Positions 16,330 through 24,552 of a stretch of 48,709 nt of DNA are shown here, piece after piece. The stretch's first letter is position 1; every line of letters begins with the position of its first letter. Position numbers and translations under genes: made by a program. This stretch comes from Bacillota bacterium (GTDB lineage: Bacteria; Bacillota; Bacilli; Alicyclobacillales; SLC66): NCBI GenBank assembly GCA_021846285.1, contig JAJZCB010000016.1, forward strand, positions 1 through 48,709, written 5' to 3'. A model generated the notes under the pieces. The model saw nothing but the letters and a program-made list of their open reading frames with translations, was not told where the DNA came from and ran no database searches.

Positions 16330-17588
16330 TCGGATCAATTCTCGCGGGCGGGCTGCAGTCTGTCGTCGGTGTTGTGGTTGTGTTTCTTGTTCTTGTGACC
16401 ATTCACGAGTTTGGCCACTTTATCGTTGCCAAAAAAGCGGGCGTGTTGGTGCCGAAGTTTGCCATTGGATTTGGGCCTCCCATTTTTCGCTGGGGGAAGG
16501 GAGAAACAGAATACTCGCTGCGGATTTTCCCTCTGGGCGGCTATGTGCAACTGGCGGGCGACATGCCGCAGGACAATTTTTTCCGGGTGGGAGAACCATT
16601 GACCGTCCGGGTTGATGAACAGAATCAGGTTACAGAGTTGGGCGATGAAAAGGACATTTCCGGCGGCGTCACAGGAACGCTTGTTCGCGTGGATACTGTG
16701 CGGGCGTACAAGATTGCACTTGATACCGACAATGGCGTCCATGAGTTTCCGATTGCCAGGCGCGCCTTTCTGATCAATGGCAAGGAACGGATCGCCCTCG
16801 CGCCGCCTGACCGTCAGATGGCGCGAAAACCTCTGTTGGCCCGCATGCTGATCATTCTGGCGGGTCCCTTGATGAATGTGTTCCTGACCATCGTGCTGTT
16901 TGCGATCGTGATTGGATCCATAGGCGTGGTGGCGTCACCGCCGCAAGTCGCGACTGTCTTACCTGCTTCGCCGGCCTTCACCGCCGGGATGCGGTCAGGC
17001 GACGTGATCCAGGCTGTCGATGGTCGGTCGATCAGTAACTGGATGCAATTCGTCGCGGTCATCGAAGGACATCCGCTGGATCGTCTGACTGTGACTGTGG
17101 AACGCAGACAACTCCAGCAGACTCTGCACATTACGCCGAGGAAACGCAAGGATGGAGTCGGTTTTATCGGCGTCACTCCCACGGTGACGCACGGCGCAAT
17201 ACCGGCGATCACAGGCGGATTTCAGCAAACGGTTTCCTATACGCAACTGATCTATGGCAGTTTTGGGCAACTGTTCACTCATAAGAACGCGTTTGTCAAA
17301 GACTCGGCCGGACCCGTGAAGATCGTGGCTATTATCAGTCAGCAAGCGCGGCTTGGACTGCTCAATTTGATCAATCTGACGGCGCTTTTGAGCCTCAATC
17401 TGGCGATCCTGAATCTGCTTCCGATTCCGCCCCTTGATGGGAGTCGGCTGTTGTTCCTGATCGTCGAGTTGATTCGCGGCCGACCGATTGATCCGCGCAA
17501 GGAGTACCTCGTTCACGCGATCGGCTTTGTGTTGATCATTGCGCTGACCGTGTTTCGAACTTACCTGGACGTTACTCAACTGTTTTAG
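16326..17588 (+). CDS. rseP: Site-2 membrane metalloprotease RseP/RasP (apparent CTG start)
   Basis: A protein of about 420 residues. It cuts transmembrane segments of anti-sigma factors and signal-peptide remnants. The zinc motif HEFGH (His27, Glu28, His31) lies in the first membrane helix, a PDZ domain follows at about residues 190-280, and the C-terminal NLLPIPPLDGSRL supplies the third metal ligand. The first conventional start, GTG 16374, would leave only ten residues before HEFGH, too few for the first helix. CTG 16326 gives 26, has AGGGGG (16312-16317) 8 bases upstream, overlaps the dxr stop by 4 bases, and gives the B. subtilis length. proS does not follow as in B. subtilis. Confidence 0.9.
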   Translation: MIGSILAGGLQSVVGVVVVFLVLVTIHEFGHFIVAKKAGVLVPKFAIGFGPPIFRWGKGETEYSLRIFPLGGYVQLAGDMPQDNFFRVGEPLTVRVDEQNQVTELGDEKDISGGVTGTLVRVDTVRAYKIALDTDNGVHEFPIARRAFLINGKERIALAPPDRQMARKPLLARMLIILAGPLMNVFLTIVLFAIVIGSIGVVASPPQVATVLPASPAFTAGMRSGDVIQAVDGRSISNWMQFVAVIEGHPLDRLTVTVERRQLQQTLHITPRKRKDGVGFIGVTPTVTHGAIPAITGGFQQTVSYTQLIYGSFGQLFTHKNAFVKDSAGPVKIVAIISQQARLGLLNLINLTALLSLNLAILNLLPIPPLDGSRLLFLIVELIRGRPIDPRKEYLVHAIGFVLIIALTVFRTYLDVTQLF

Positions 17589-17632
17589 TTCACAGCGAAG
17601 AAGATTGCTTACGGGAGAGGGCGTAGTGTCAA

Positions 17633-20600
17633 GTGTATCCGGGGATTGATGACGCAAGAGCGGGAACACACGGCGAAGGTTTTCCGAACTCTATCGGGGA
17701 GCCCGAGAACCCGGTTCCGCTATTCGATTCTGGCATGTCCCCGATCGGATGCGACCATGCAGTCTTTGCGTCTCTTCATCGACATGGTCTCGTCGCAAGG
17801 CTGGGAGAGCGTACCCGAACGATCCGCCTGAACGTCGAAGGCACAGTCGGCGAACTGGGACCAGAACAGTTGGCGGGCGCGCTCCGCTGGCTGGAATTGC
17901 AACTGCCGGACGTGCAGATTGCGTTCGTCCGTCCTGCGGATGAGCGGCTCAGGGCGCGTGGGGCGGATCGGAATGCGTTGCTCGCGCGTTATCTGTCAGC
18001 CGCCGCATGGCTGCTCATGGAACGTGAACCCGCACTGCGCGGAGATCTGCAGACGGCGCTGTGGACATTGGCGGAGGACCGTCGACTCGAGGTGCACATC
18101 GCGACTTCTGTGGAGATGCTCGCTTCTCGACAGGTGGAAAGGCGACTCTACACGCTTCTGACCACGTTGTCAGGAGAATGGCCGTGGCCCTGCAAAATTG
18201 TGGAGAGGACGGGACGCGCTCATCTGTTTCAGGCGTTTCGTGATGAAGTCATGAAAGAGGCGGCTGATGCGGGTCGCCAACAAATGCAGGCGCCGGAAGC
18301 TGCCGACGCCTCTTTAGAGCCTGCGAACCATCTGGAACTGGGCCAGTTTTTCACGGACGCCGCGACACCCCTCGCGGTGATTCAGGATGAGATGCGACGA
18401 GTGTGCGTGGCCGGTCGTCTATTTGGCGTTGAGGTGAGGGAACTGTCGAGCGGCAGGCAGTTATGCCAATTCCACATCTCTGACGGCACAGACTCGATCA
18501 CGTGCAAACTGTTCTCAAAACCGGGGAAACGCGAGGCAGCGGTGCCCGCTCTGTCGGATGGCATGCATCTGCGCGTGCGGGGAGCTGTGCAATACGACAC
18601 CTACGCCAAGGAATTGGTGCTGCAGGTCACGGATCTTCATTCCTTTGCCGCAGTCGCTCGCCGCGATGACGAACCGATAAAACGCGTTGAACTGCACGCC
18701 CATACGCAGATGAGCGCACTCGACGGCGTCGTGTCGGCGGGTGACCTCGTCCGCCGCGCTAAAGAATTTGGCCATCCCGCTGTAGCGATCACGGACCATG
18801 GGGTCGTGCAGGCGTATCCCGATGCCTACGCCGCTGGAAAGAAGCACGGGATCAAGGTTTTGTATGGCGTAGAGGCCAACGTGGTGGACGCCGGGCTTAC
18901 CATCGTTTATCAACCACAGGACGTGGCGCTGGATTCCGACACGCTGTATGTGGTTTTTGACACAGAGACGACGGGACTGTCTGCGGCGGAGCACGAGCTG
19001 ATTGAGATCGCCGGCGTCAAGATGCGGCGCGGAGAGATTGTGGACACGTTTGCCGAACTGATCCGGCCGGACCATGCGATTTCCGCGAAGATCACTGAGA
19101 TTACCCATATCACCAATGAGATGGTGGCGGACAAGCCTGCCGTCGGCGCTGTCTTGCCGCGGTTTCGCGAGTTTTGCGAGGGGGCCGTGCTCGTCGCGCA
19201 TAATGCCGAATTTGACATGGGGTTCCTGACAGTACAGGCTGCGCGGCATGGTGTCGAGCGATTCTCGCGACCCGTCATCGACACGCTGGCATTGGCGCGC
19301 GCTCTATTTCCCGGCGACCGGAATCACCGCCTGAAGACGCTGACACAAAAATACAGTGTGACCCTGACACAGCATCATCGCGCACTGGCTGACGCAGAGG
19401 CGACAGGCAGAGTGTTTTACAAGTTGCTGGAGGATCTGTCCAGGGAAATGTCGGTCGCTACTCTCGCTGATCTGGCGACTTTTGGGTTGCGGGCGGCTGA
19501 CTTTGCAAAGAACCGGTCACATCACGCTACGGTTCTTGTCCGTTCGAAAATCGGACTGAAAAATCTCTATCGGCTCGTGTCCTATTCACATATCGAAGCG
19601 TATTATCGAGAGCCGCGGATACCGCGATCACTGTTGCGCGAATACCGAGAGGGATTGCTGATCGGTTCAGGGTGCAGGGCCGGCGAACTGTTTCAGGCGG
19701 TGCTGCGGGGGAAGACGCACGATGAGTTGCGGGCAATCATAGAGTTTTACGATTTTATAGAACTGCAACCGATAGATCACTACGAACCGCTTGTCGAATC
19801 GGGTGACATAAGCAGCGTTGATGCTGTGGTCGGTTATCACAGGCAACTGCTGCAGTTGGCCGATGAGGCGGGTAAACCCGTGGTGGCGACAGGCGATGTT
19901 CATTTTCTGGACGCTGATGACGGCGTGTTCCGGGAGATCATCCTGCACAGCGCCAATAGCCGCAAGGAAGCGGGGCGTACATTTCTCCAGCCTGCCCTGA
20001 CACTGCGGACAACGACTGAGATGCTTGCCGCATTTGCGCATCTGGGCGAGCGCGCATGGGAAGTTGTGGTCGACAACCCGCGCGCCATTGCCGACCAGAT
20101 CGAGTCCATCAGTCCGGTTCCCGATCGAGTATATCCGCCCATCATGGAGGGCGCCGACGAACAGGTGCGAGTGCTCTCCATGCAGCGGGCGCACCAACTC
20201 TACGGGGCGACGCTGCCGCCTGTCGTTGCGGATCGACTGCAAAAGGAACTGCACAGCATTATCACGCACGGATTCGCCGTCAACTACCTGATTGCCCATA
20301 AACTCGTGACAAAGTCGCTGGACGATGGGTACATCGTCGGCTCGCGCGGTTCGGTTGGCTCGTCGCTGGTGGCGACCATGCTAGACATTACGGAGGTCAA
20401 TCCGCTGGCGCCTCACTATCTGTGCGGGGGCTGCCAGTACTCCGAATTTGTGCTCGACGGCTCGATCGGGTCGGGCTTTGATTTGCCCGATAAGCTCTGC
20501 CCGCGCTGCGGACGGGAATGTAAAAAGGACGGTCAGGACATTCCATTTGAAACGTTTCTCGGGTTTGAGGGCGACAAGGTGCCTGACATCGATCTGAATT

Positions 20601-22003
20601 TTTCAGGAGAGTACCAGGCTCGCGCCCACAAGTATACGGAAGAGTTGTTTGGATCCGATTACGTCTATCGTGCGGGCACGATCTCGACGATCGCTGAAAA
20701 GACCGCGTTTGGTTACGTGCGCAAATGGGCGGACGATCACGGAAAGCATCTTCGCAACGCCGAGATTGCACGTCTGGTTGCGGGTTGCACGGGCATCAAG
20801 CGCACCACCGGCCAACACCCCGGCGGCCTGATCATCGTGCCGAGCGACCACGACATCTACGATTTTTGCCCGATCCAACATCCGGCGGACGATCGCAACT
20901 CAGACACGCGCACCACGCATTTTGATTTTCACGCCATCCACGACAATCTGCTCAAGCTCGACATTCTCGGTCACGACGACCCGACTGTGCTAAGGATGCT
21001 GCAGGACATCACGGGTGTGGATGTGCGCCAGGTTGCGGTTGACGACCCCCAGGTGTACGCTCTCTTTCGCGGCACCGATCCGCTCGGGGTCGCTCCGGCC
21101 GATATCCGCTCTCAAACCGGCACCTATGGAATTCCTGAATTTGGGACTAAATTTGTGCGTCAGATGCTGGAGGATACGAAGCCGGGTTCATTTGCCGATC
21201 TCGTCCGGATCTCCGGGCTCTCGCACGGCACCGATGTGTGGCTCAACAACGCACAGGAGCTGATTCGGCAACACGTTGCTCCGCTTCAGGAGGTGATCTG
21301 CTGTCGCGACGACATCATGGTCTATCTCATTTACCGGGGTCTGGAGCCCGCGCGCGCTTTCAAGATCATGGAATCGGTGCGCAGGGGCAAAGGGCTTACG
21401 GAAGCTGACGAAGAGTACATGGCGTCGTTTGGAGTGCCGGACTGGTACCTGGAATCCTGCCGCAGGATCAAGTACATGTTCCCAAAGGCGCACGCCGCCG
21501 CCTATGTGCTAAACGCGGTGCGCATCGCCTACTTCAAGGTGCATCACCCGCTTTCGTTCTATGCCGCGTACTTTACGGTGCGCGCCGAGGACTTTGATCT
21601 CGCGCTCATGGAGCGCGGGGCAGACGCCATCGCCATGCGCATCGAAGAGATTGAAGGAAAGGGCGTGACGGCGTCGCCAAAGGAGAAGTCACTCCAGACC
21701 GTACTGGAGTTGGCTCTGGAAATGACTCGCCGCGGATTCGCGTTTGAGACTCTGGATCTGTATCGGTCGGACGCCACCCGGTTTCTCGTCAAGGACGGGA
21801 GTTTGCTGCCCCCGTTTGCGGCTGCGGCGGGGATCGGCGACGCGGCTGCGCGCAATATCGTGGCTGCGCGCGACACGGCGCAATTTCTCTCCGTGGAGGA
21901 TCTGCAGGAGCGCGCCCGTTTGACCAAAACCGTCATCGAACTGTTAGGCGGCTACGGGTGTCTCGCGGGTTTGCCGGCGTCTAATCAACTGAGTCTGTTC
22001 TAA
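17633..22003 (+). CDS. polC: DNA polymerase III PolC-type alpha subunit
   Basis: A 1456-residue Gram-positive replicase with built-in proofreading. Order by residue: N-terminal and OB-fold region (1-340); PHP domain first half (about 350-435, ELHAHTQMSALDG); DEDDh exonuclease (about 439-600, YVVFDTETTGLSAAEHELIE, later HRALADAEATG); PHP second half; Cys4 zinc site (CGGC near 930, CPRC near 956); palm with KVPDIDLNFSGEYQ near 982; HPGGLIIVP near 1062; FPKAHAAAYV near 1283. Length is close to B. subtilis PolC. GTG 17633 follows GGGAGAGGG; ATG 17735 is possible but has no ribosome-binding site. Confidence 0.97.
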   Translation: MYPGIDDARAGTHGEGFPNSIGEPENPVPLFDSGMSPIGCDHAVFASLHRHGLVARLGERTRTIRLNVEGTVGELGPEQLAGALRWLELQLPDVQIAFVRPADERLRARGADRNALLARYLSAAAWLLMEREPALRGDLQTALWTLAEDRRLEVHIATSVEMLASRQVERRLYTLLTTLSGEWPWPCKIVERTGRAHLFQAFRDEVMKEAADAGRQQMQAPEAADASLEPANHLELGQFFTDAATPLAVIQDEMRRVCVAGRLFGVEVRELSSGRQLCQFHISDGTDSITCKLFSKPGKREAAVPALSDGMHLRVRGAVQYDTYAKELVLQVTDLHSFAAVARRDDEPIKRVELHAHTQMSALDGVVSAGDLVRRAKEFGHPAVAITDHGVVQAYPDAYAAGKKHGIKVLYGVEANVVDAGLTIVYQPQDVALDSDTLYVVFDTETTGLSAAEHELIEIAGVKMRRGEIVDTFAELIRPDHAISAKITEITHITNEMVADKPAVGAVLPRFREFCEGAVLVAHNAEFDMGFLTVQAARHGVERFSRPVIDTLALARALFPGDRNHRLKTLTQKYSVTLTQHHRALADAEATGRVFYKLLEDLSREMSVATLADLATFGLRAADFAKNRSHHATVLVRSKIGLKNLYRLVSYSHIEAYYREPRIPRSLLREYREGLLIGSGCRAGELFQAVLRGKTHDELRAIIEFYDFIELQPIDHYEPLVESGDISSVDAVVGYHRQLLQLADEAGKPVVATGDVHFLDADDGVFREIILHSANSRKEAGRTFLQPALTLRTTTEMLAAFAHLGERAWEVVVDNPRAIADQIESISPVPDRVYPPIMEGADEQVRVLSMQRAHQLYGATLPPVVADRLQKELHSIITHGFAVNYLIAHKLVTKSLDDGYIVGSRGSVGSSLVATMLDITEVNPLAPHYLCGGCQYSEFVLDGSIGSGFDLPDKLCPRCGRECKKDGQDIPFETFLGFEGDKVPDIDLNFSGEYQARAHKYTEELFGSDYVYRAGTISTIAEKTAFGYVRKWADDHGKHLRNAEIARLVAGCTGIKRTTGQHPGGLIIVPSDHDIYDFCPIQHPADDRNSDTRTTHFDFHAIHDNLLKLDILGHDDPTVLRMLQDITGVDVRQVAVDDPQVYALFRGTDPLGVAPADIRSQTGTYGIPEFGTKFVRQMLEDTKPGSFADLVRISGLSHGTDVWLNNAQELIRQHVAPLQEVICCRDDIMVYLIYRGLEPARAFKIMESVRRGKGLTEADEEYMASFGVPDWYLESCRRIKYMFPKAHAAAYVLNAVRIAYFKVHHPLSFYAAYFTVRAEDFDLALMERGADAIAMRIEEIEGKGVTASPKEKSLQTVLELALEMTRRGFAFETLDLYRSDATRFLVKDGSLLPPFAAAAGIGDAAARNIVAARDTAQFLSVEDLQERARLTKTVIELLGGYGCLAGLPASNQLSLF

Positions 22004-22035
22004 ACGGATGTCTGACTGCAAACCGCTGGATGTCA

Positions 22036-22064
22036 TTGCAAATCAGGATTGCGCATGATATACT
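22036..22064 (+). promoter_or_regulatory. Strong sigma-A promoter of the rimP-nusA-infB operon
   Basis: TTGCAA (22036-22041), 17-base spacer, TATACT (22059-22064), with an extended -10 TG at 22056-22057. It lies 33 bases after polC and about 185 bases before rimP, so a long untranslated leader is predicted. This is among the best promoter matches in the window. Confidence 0.75.
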
Positions 22065-22142
22065 GCCAGTAATGGAACGCGACGTATCTCGTACGTGTCA
22101 AGTGCGTATTCAGACGGGAACAGGATCGGAACTGCGCTGTCG

Positions 22143-22200
22143 GTTCAGATATTCCTTCTGAACAACCTCTACAAGAGTGGGGTTTCCCCACTCTTTCGTT
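22143..22200 (+). promoter_or_regulatory. Structured leader of rimP operon with terminator-like hairpin
   Basis: Two hairpins occur in the leader. The first is GTTCAGA (22143-22149) with TCTGAAC (22157-22163), 7 bp, loop of 7. The second is AAGAGTGGGG (22173-22182), loop TTT, CCCCACTCTT (22186-22195), a perfect 10 bp, followed by a weak U-run (TCGTTTG). It ends about 50 bases before rimP. It could be an attenuator; no tRNA gene is found here, unlike the E. coli metY-rimP leader. Confidence 0.5.
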
Positions 22201-22248
22201 TGTATGATTTGTACGACCCCTGTGAAGTAGGGTTTCAGGAGGGTGTTT

Positions 22249-22716
22249 ATGGCCGCAAAGCAAAGGGTGACCGATCTCGTCGCCGAGATGGTGGCGCCTG
22301 TTTTGCAGGAAGCAGGGCTGGAACTGGTTGAGGTTGAGTATAAGAAAGAAGGCGCCAACTGGATTTTGCGCGTCTTTATTGATCGTCCTTTGGGGGCTGT
22401 CGACCTCGACGACTGCGCGCATGTGAGCGAATCTCTTTCGGTCGCTCTGGACGAAGCAGATCCGATTACGAGCGCTTATTTTCTCGAGGTGTCTTCGGCT
22501 GGGGCGGAACGTCCGCTCAGAACCGAACGGGACTTCGAACGCGCGGTTGGAAAACGTGTGCTGGTTTCGTTTTATGAGCCTTTTAGGGAACACAAAACAC
22601 TGGAAGGTACACTGTTAGGTTATGCCGACGGGTTGTTGGACATGGAGATTGACGCTGACAAGGTGCAAGTGCCGCGAGACAAGGTGGCGGCCGCCCGGCT
22701 GGCCATTGTCTGGTGA
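22249..22716 (+). CDS. rimP: Ribosome maturation factor RimP
   Basis: A 155-residue RimP, needed for 30S maturation. It has the family's N-terminal pattern (VAPVLQEAGLELVEVEYKKE), FIDRPLGAVDLDDCAHVS and YFLEVSSAGAERPLRTERDF. An in-frame GTG at 22243 is possible, but ATG 22249 is 6 bases after AGGAGG (22237-22242) and gives the usual length. It starts the operon with nusA, rnpM, the L7Ae-family gene and infB, the standard Bacilli order. Confidence 0.95.
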   Translation: MAAKQRVTDLVAEMVAPVLQEAGLELVEVEYKKEGANWILRVFIDRPLGAVDLDDCAHVSESLSVALDEADPITSAYFLEVSSAGAERPLRTERDFERAVGKRVLVSFYEPFREHKTLEGTLLGYADGLLDMEIDADKVQVPRDKVAAARLAIVW

Positions 22717-22760
22717 GATCCGCACGGAGTGCCAATTTTGAAAGGGGGTAATCGATCCAT

Positions 22761-23846
22761 ATGAATGCCGACTTTATCGAGGCGCTGGACCAGCTCGAAC
22801 GGGAACGCGGCATCAGCAGCGGGGTGCTGATTGAGGCGATTGAGGCAGCGCTTATCTCGGCGTACAAGCGAAATTTCAGTTCTGCGCAAAATGTTCGTGT
22901 TGAAGTCGACAGACTGTCAGGGAACATTCTCGTGTACGCCCGCAAGACCGTGGTTGAGAATCCTCAGGATCCACGCTTGGAGCTATCGTTGGACGCCGCC
23001 ATGGAAATGAATCCAAACTATCGCCTGGGCGATATCGTGGAACTGGAGGTCACACCGCGTGAGTTTGGCCGTATTGCGGCTCAGACTGCCAAGCAGGTGG
23101 TGACGCAGCGCATTAGAGAAGCAGAACGGGGTATCATTTACACGGCCTACGCGGATTTGGAAGAGGATATTGTGTCTGGCGTGATCGCTCGACAGGACGG
23201 ACGCTACTCGTACGTGGATCTGGAGCGCACTGAAGGGCTGCTGCCGCTGTCGGAACAGATCCCTGGAGAACGCCTGCAGATGGGGGACCGTATCCGCGCC
23301 TTCATCTTGCGCGTGGAAAAGACGACGAAGGGACCGCAGATTCTTCTGTCGCGCATTCACCCAGGCCTGTTGCGACGCCTGCTGGAACTTGAGGTGCCCG
23401 AGATTTATGAAGGAGTTGTCGAGGTCAAATCGGTTGCGCGTGAGGCGGGCGCCCGCTCAAAGGTCGCCGTATTTTCCCGCAACCGCGACGTGGACCCAAT
23501 CGGCGCCTGCGTGGGACCAAAAGGCATGCGGATTCAGTCTATCGTGGCCGAATTGCAGGGTGAAAAAATCGATGTCATCGAATGGAGCAACGATCCGGCT
23601 ATTTACGTGGCGAGTGCTTTATCACCGGCAAAGGTAGTCGATGTGGAGGTGTTTGAGGGCGAGAAAATGGCGCGTGTGGTAGTGCCTGACCACCAATTGT
23701 CGCTCGCCATCGGCAAAGAGGGACAAAATGCCCGTCTGGCCGCCAAACTCACAGGCTGGAAGATTGACATCAAGAGCGAGAGTCAAATGGGTCGGACATC
23801 CTCCGTGTTTGCGGATCTTAACCGCGCCGCCTTTTTTGATGATTAG
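22761..23846 (+). CDS. nusA: Transcription termination/antitermination factor NusA
   Basis: A 361-residue NusA of the short Gram-positive form, without the acidic C-terminal repeats of E. coli. The order is an RNA polymerase-binding N-terminal domain ([17 protein letters not shown]), the S1 domain (about 135-200, [18 protein letters not shown]), and two KH domains ([17 protein letters not shown] and [19 protein letters not shown]). It modulates pausing and intrinsic termination and may act on the hairpin leader upstream of its own operon. AAAGGGGGT precedes ATG 22761 by 11 bases. Confidence 0.97.
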   Translation: MNADFIEALDQLERERGISSGVLIEAIEAALISAYKRNFSSAQNVRVEVDRLSGNILVYARKTVVENPQDPRLELSLDAAMEMNPNYRLGDIVELEVTPREFGRIAAQTAKQVVTQRIREAERGIIYTAYADLEEDIVSGVIARQDGRYSYVDLERTEGLLPLSEQIPGERLQMGDRIRAFILRVEKTTKGPQILLSRIHPGLLRRLLELEVPEIYEGVVEVKSVAREAGARSKVAVFSRNRDVDPIGACVGPKGMRIQSIVAELQGEKIDVIEWSNDPAIYVASALSPAKVVDVEVFEGEKMARVVVPDHQLSLAIGKEGQNARLAAKLTGWKIDIKSESQMGRTSSVFADLNRAAFFDD

Positions 23847-23963
23847 ATCCGCATGATTGTCGGTCGACCCATCGCAAGCATCTCATGAGTATCCGATTCG
23901 ATCGGAACAGCGATCATGCGACACGGCGAACCAGCTCGGATTTACACGGTAGGGGGATGAGCG

Positions 23964-24239
23964 ATGGTCAGAAAAATTCCGGAGCGCCAATGCGTGGGTT
24001 GTCAAGAACAAAAGCCTAAGCGTAGTATGTTACGCGTTGTGTTGACGCCAACGGGTGAAGTGGTGATTGACCCCACCGGAAAACGCGCCGGCAGAGGTGC
24101 GTATATCTGCAATTCGCGCGCCTGCTTTGACCAAGCGCGCAAACGCAAGGCGCTGGAACGCGGTTTGAAGACCCAGCTTGCTCCTGAAGTGTACGACGAA
24201 TTGGCGAAGCTCGTTGAGGCGGGTGTCGAACATGGCTAA
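23964..24239 (+). CDS. rnpM: RNase P modulator RnpM (YlxR family)
   Basis: A 91-residue YlxR-family protein. B. subtilis YlxR has been renamed RnpM because it binds RNase P RNA and lowers its activity. The family motif RQCVGCQEQKPKRSMLRVV is at the N-terminus and GRGAYICNSRACFDQARKRK follows. TAGGGGGATGA precedes ATG 23964. The stop overlaps the start of the next gene (ATGGCTAA). The 117 bases before it hold an inverted repeat, CGCATGAT (23850-23857) and ATCATGCG (23913-23920), of unknown use. Confidence 0.93.
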   Translation: MVRKIPERQCVGCQEQKPKRSMLRVVLTPTGEVVIDPTGKRAGRGAYICNSRACFDQARKRKALERGLKTQLAPEVYDELAKLVEAGVEHG

Positions 24240-24552
24240 CCTGGATGGACTACTGGGTCTTGCGGCGCGGGCGCGCGCGCTGGTATCGGGAGATGACGCC
24301 TGTATGCGCGCGATTAGGACTCGCAAGGCCGCGTTAGTGATTGTCGCCCAGGACGCGGGTGCAAACGGCATGAAAAAGCTGCGGGACAAATGTCTCTACT
24401 ACGAGATTCCGATGGTGAGCACATTGACAAAGGGTCAGTTAGGGAGGGCTTTAGGAAAGGACGAGCGGGCGGTTGTTGCCGTAACGAACCCGCGCTTTGC
24501 GGCGCAGATTGCCCAGATTGTGAAAGACAGTGTCGGGGGTGAAGATATTTGA
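24232..24552 (+). CDS. L7Ae-family K-turn RNA-binding protein (YlxQ-like)
   Basis: A 106-residue member of the L7Ae/L30e family, whose members bind kink-turn RNA. Visible are [36 protein letters not shown] and [20 protein letters not shown], which match the ribosomal-protein-like gene found between rnpM and infB in Bacilli. The frame is open further upstream to 24178, but those codons lie inside rnpM; ATG 24232 follows GAGGCGGGTG and is preferred. The stop overlaps the TTG of infB. Confidence 0.9.
   Translation: MANLDGLLGLAARARALVSGDDACMRAIRTRKAALVIVAQDAGANGMKKLRDKCLYYEIPMVSTLTKGQLGRALGKDERAVVAVTNPRFAAQIAQIVKDSVGGEDI

Noticed and set aside
16374-16376. GTG 16374 as start of rseP
   Set aside because: It leaves only ten residues before HEFGH, which truncates the first membrane helix; no binding site lies at the right distance.
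22080-22170. tRNA gene in the rimP leader, as in E. coli
   Set aside because: No cloverleaf, no GGTTCGA-type T loop with acceptor pairing, and no CCA end.
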